DNA from: Alphaproteobacteria bacterium
GTDB taxonomy: Bacteria > Pseudomonadota > Alphaproteobacteria > Micavibrionales > UBA2020
Direction of reading: 5' to 3'
NCBI GenBank assembly: GCA_020853455.1
Contig: JADYYV010000135.1
Span: 1 to 5,766 of the forward strand
Length of the DNA: 5,766 nt
Shown here one piece after another: positions 4,088-5,766 of the stretch. The notes below the pieces were generated by a model that saw only the letters and a list, made by a program, of their open reading frames with translations, ran no database searches and was not told the DNA's origin. The translations under genes and the position numbers were made by a program. Numbering within the stretch: the stretch's first letter is position 1; every line of letters starts with the position of its first letter.

Positions 4088-5766
4088 ATGGCCGAGGCAT
4101 ATAACAAATCGATCCGCATCAAGGGCGCGCGCGAACATAACCTGAAGAATATCGACGTCGAAATTCCGCGCGACCAGCTGGTCGTGATTACGGGGCTGTC
4201 GGGCTCCGGTAAATCCTCGCTCGCCTTCGACACGATTTACGCCGAGGGGCAGCGCAGATATGTGGAAAGCCTTTCCGCCTATGCGCGCCAGTTCCTGGAG
4301 CTGATGCAAAAGCCCGATGTGGATTCAATCGAGGGGTTGTCGCCCGCGATTTCGATCGAGCAGAAAACAACGTCGAAAAACCCGCGTTCCACCGTCGGTA
4401 CGGTCACGGAAATTCACGATTACATGCGCCTGCTCTGGGCGCGCGTCGGCATCCCCTATTCGCCCGCGACAGGAAAACCGATTTCCAGCCAGACGCCGTC
4501 GGAAATGGTCGACCAGATTCTGGCGATGGGCGAAGGCACGAAACTGTACCTGATGGCCCCCATCGCGCGCGGCCGCAAGGGCGAGTATAAAAAAGAATTC
4601 CAGGAGCTGCGCAAAAAAGGTTTCCAGCGCGTCAAGATCGACGGCAAATTCCACGAGCTGGATGCCGTGCCGACGCTCGACAAGCAGATCAAGCATGATA
4701 TCTATGTCGTCATCGACCGCCTTGTGGTGAAAAAAGACCTCGGCAACCGTCTGGCGGATTCCGTCGAAACCGCGCTGAAGCTGTCGGACGAAGGTCTGGT
4801 GATCGTCGAAAACGCGGATACCAAGGAAGAACAAATCTTCTCCTCCAAATTCGCCTGCCCCGTCTCTGGCTTTACGATTGCGGAGATCGAACCGCGCCTG
4901 TTTTCCTTCAACAACCCCTTCGGCGCCTGCCCCGTCTGCGACGGGCTTGGCAACAAGATGATCTTCGACCCCGAAATGGTCATCCCCGACCCCACGATGA
5001 CGCTGAAGGACGGCGCGGTCGCCCCTTGGGCGAATTCGTCGTCGGGCTGGTATGAACAGACGCTGGAAAGCCTGTGCCAGGCCTATAAAGCCGGCATGAC
5101 CACGCCCTGGGAAAAGCTGCCGAAAAAACTGCAGGACGTTATCCTGTTCGGCAGCGGCGAGGAAAAGCTGACCTTCAAATACTGGGACGGCGCGCGCAAT
5201 TACCAGACGTCCAACAAATTCGAAGGCGTGATCCCCAACCTGCGCCGCCGCTACATGGAAACCGACAGCTTCCACATCCGCGAGGAACTCGACCAGTACA
5301 AGGTGGAACATGTCTGCGACGCGTGCAAAGGTTTCCGCCTGAAACCCGAAGCGCTGGCGATTAAAATCGACGGCAAGCATGTGGGCGAGATCTCGCTGCT
5401 GTCCATTCAGGCGTCGCATGACTGGTTCAGCAGCCTGATGCCGAAACTGAACAAGAAGCACCGCGAAATCGCCGTGCGCATCCTGAAGGAAATCAACGAC
5501 CGTTTGACCTTCCTGCTGGATGTGGGGCTTGAATACCTGACGCTCGCGCGCCGTTCCGGCACGCTGTCGGGCGGCGAAAGCCAGCGCATCCGCCTGGCGT
5601 CGCAAATCGGCTCCGGCCTCACGGGCGTATTGTATGTGCTGGACGAACCCTCCATCGGCCTGCACCAGCGCGACAACAACCGGCTGCTCGACACGCTGAA
5701 ACGCCTGCGCGACCTTGGCAATACGGTATTGGTGGTCGAACATGACGAAGACGCGATCCGCATGGC
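4088..5766 (+). CDS. uvrA: UvrA, excinuclease ABC subunit A (N-terminal 559 residues, cut by window end)
   Basis: UvrA is the dimeric ATPase that scans DNA for bulky lesions and loads UvrB in nucleotide excision repair. The protein aligns closely with E. coli UvrA throughout. Walker A GLSGSGKSS is at 36-44, followed by the family block AEGQRRYVESLSAYARQF. The UvrB-binding region follows at roughly 130-250. The first zinc-finger region is at 257-284, the CxxC of HVCDACKG at 410/413, the ABC signature LSGGESQ at 493-499, and Walker B VLYVLDEP with D519-E520. Full-length UvrA is about 940-960 residues, so the second ATPase half lies beyond the window. ATG 4088 is supported by AAGGG at 4078-4082, 5 bp upstream, and by the N-terminal alignment. 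The first zinc finger reads CPVS rather than CPxC (Ser260), probably typical of the lineage. No frameshift is seen. The LexA box upstream indicates SOS control. Confidence 0.97.
   Translation, partial: MAEAYNKSIRIKGAREHNLKNIDVEIPRDQLVVITGLSGSGKSSLAFDTIYAEGQRRYVESLSAYARQFLELMQKPDVDSIEGLSPAISIEQKTTSKNPRSTVGTVTEIHDYMRLLWARVGIPYSPATGKPISSQTPSEMVDQILAMGEGTKLYLMAPIARGRKGEYKKEFQELRKKGFQRVKIDGKFHELDAVPTLDKQIKHDIYVVIDRLVVKKDLGNRLADSVETALKLSDEGLVIVENADTKEEQIFSSKFACPVSGFTIAEIEPRLFSFNNPFGACPVCDGLGNKMIFDPEMVIPDPTMTLKDGAVAPWANSSSGWYEQTLESLCQAYKAGMTTPWEKLPKKLQDVILFGSGEEKLTFKYWDGARNYQTSNKFEGVIPNLRRRYMETDSFHIREELDQYKVEHVCDACKGFRLKPEALAIKIDGKHVGEISLLSIQASHDWFSSLMPKLNKKHREIAVRILKEINDRLTFLLDVGLEYLTLARRSGTLSGGESQRIRLASQIGSGLTGVLYVLDEPSIGLHQRDNNRLLDTLKRLRDLGNTVLVVEHDEDAIRM

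Noticed and set aside
3742..4233. A 163-residue minus-strand frame from within uvrA into the gap.
   Set aside because: It begins antisense to the start of uvrA, crosses the LexA box and two hairpins, and has Arg/Pro-rich composition with no recognisable domain.
4325..5743. A 472-residue open frame on the minus strand.
   Set aside because: It lies wholly antisense to uvrA, whose plus-strand product aligns with UvrA throughout; the His/Phe/Gln-rich composition is typical of a shadow frame in GC-rich DNA.

Overview
This window looks like a piece of an alphaproteobacterial chromosome. The genes are GC-rich with GC-ended codons. The SOS operator in front of uvrA has the direct-repeat form GTTC-N7-GTTC used by alphaproteobacterial LexA, and UvrA carries a CPVSGF motif that I recall from that class. 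The family cannot be fixed from this sequence; Micavibrio- or Rhodospirillales-like lineages are a guess.

Layout, left to right. (1) 1-98: the C-terminal end of a small GIY-YIG endonuclease. (2) 118-175: copy 1 of a REP-like palindromic repeat. (3) 244-2070 (+): an extended -10 promoter followed by a large protein of unknown role with an HEXXH zinc-peptidase motif. (4) 2081-3034 (-): a convergent gene, only 10 bp away, for a protein resembling the nucleoside 2-deoxyribosyltransferase/DUF4406 fold. Its promoter lies so close to the ATG that the mRNA is probably leaderless. (5) 3035-4087: about 1.05 kb with no intact recognisable gene. It holds an AT-rich divergent regulatory stretch with a 7-1-7 palindrome, a small frame-disrupted reading frame (3233-3404) ending just before a strong 15-bp terminator hairpin, an inverted pair of the REP-like repeats (3478-3596), and a hairpin-rich segment (about 3659-3975) ending in a second terminator-like hairpin that could be an unrecognised RNA. 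(6) 4088-5766 (+): the first 559 residues of UvrA, cut by the window edge, behind a LexA-controlled promoter.

Only uvrA has an assured function: damage recognition in nucleotide excision repair, SOS-regulated. The genes do not form an operon; each has its own promoter or opposite orientation. The points most worth a second look are the GIY-YIG gene beside a REP-like family that recurs 3.3 kb away as an inverted pair, the possible RNA upstream of uvrA, the uncharacterised HEXXH protein, and the likely leaderless gene. I do not see a coherent new multi-gene system here.
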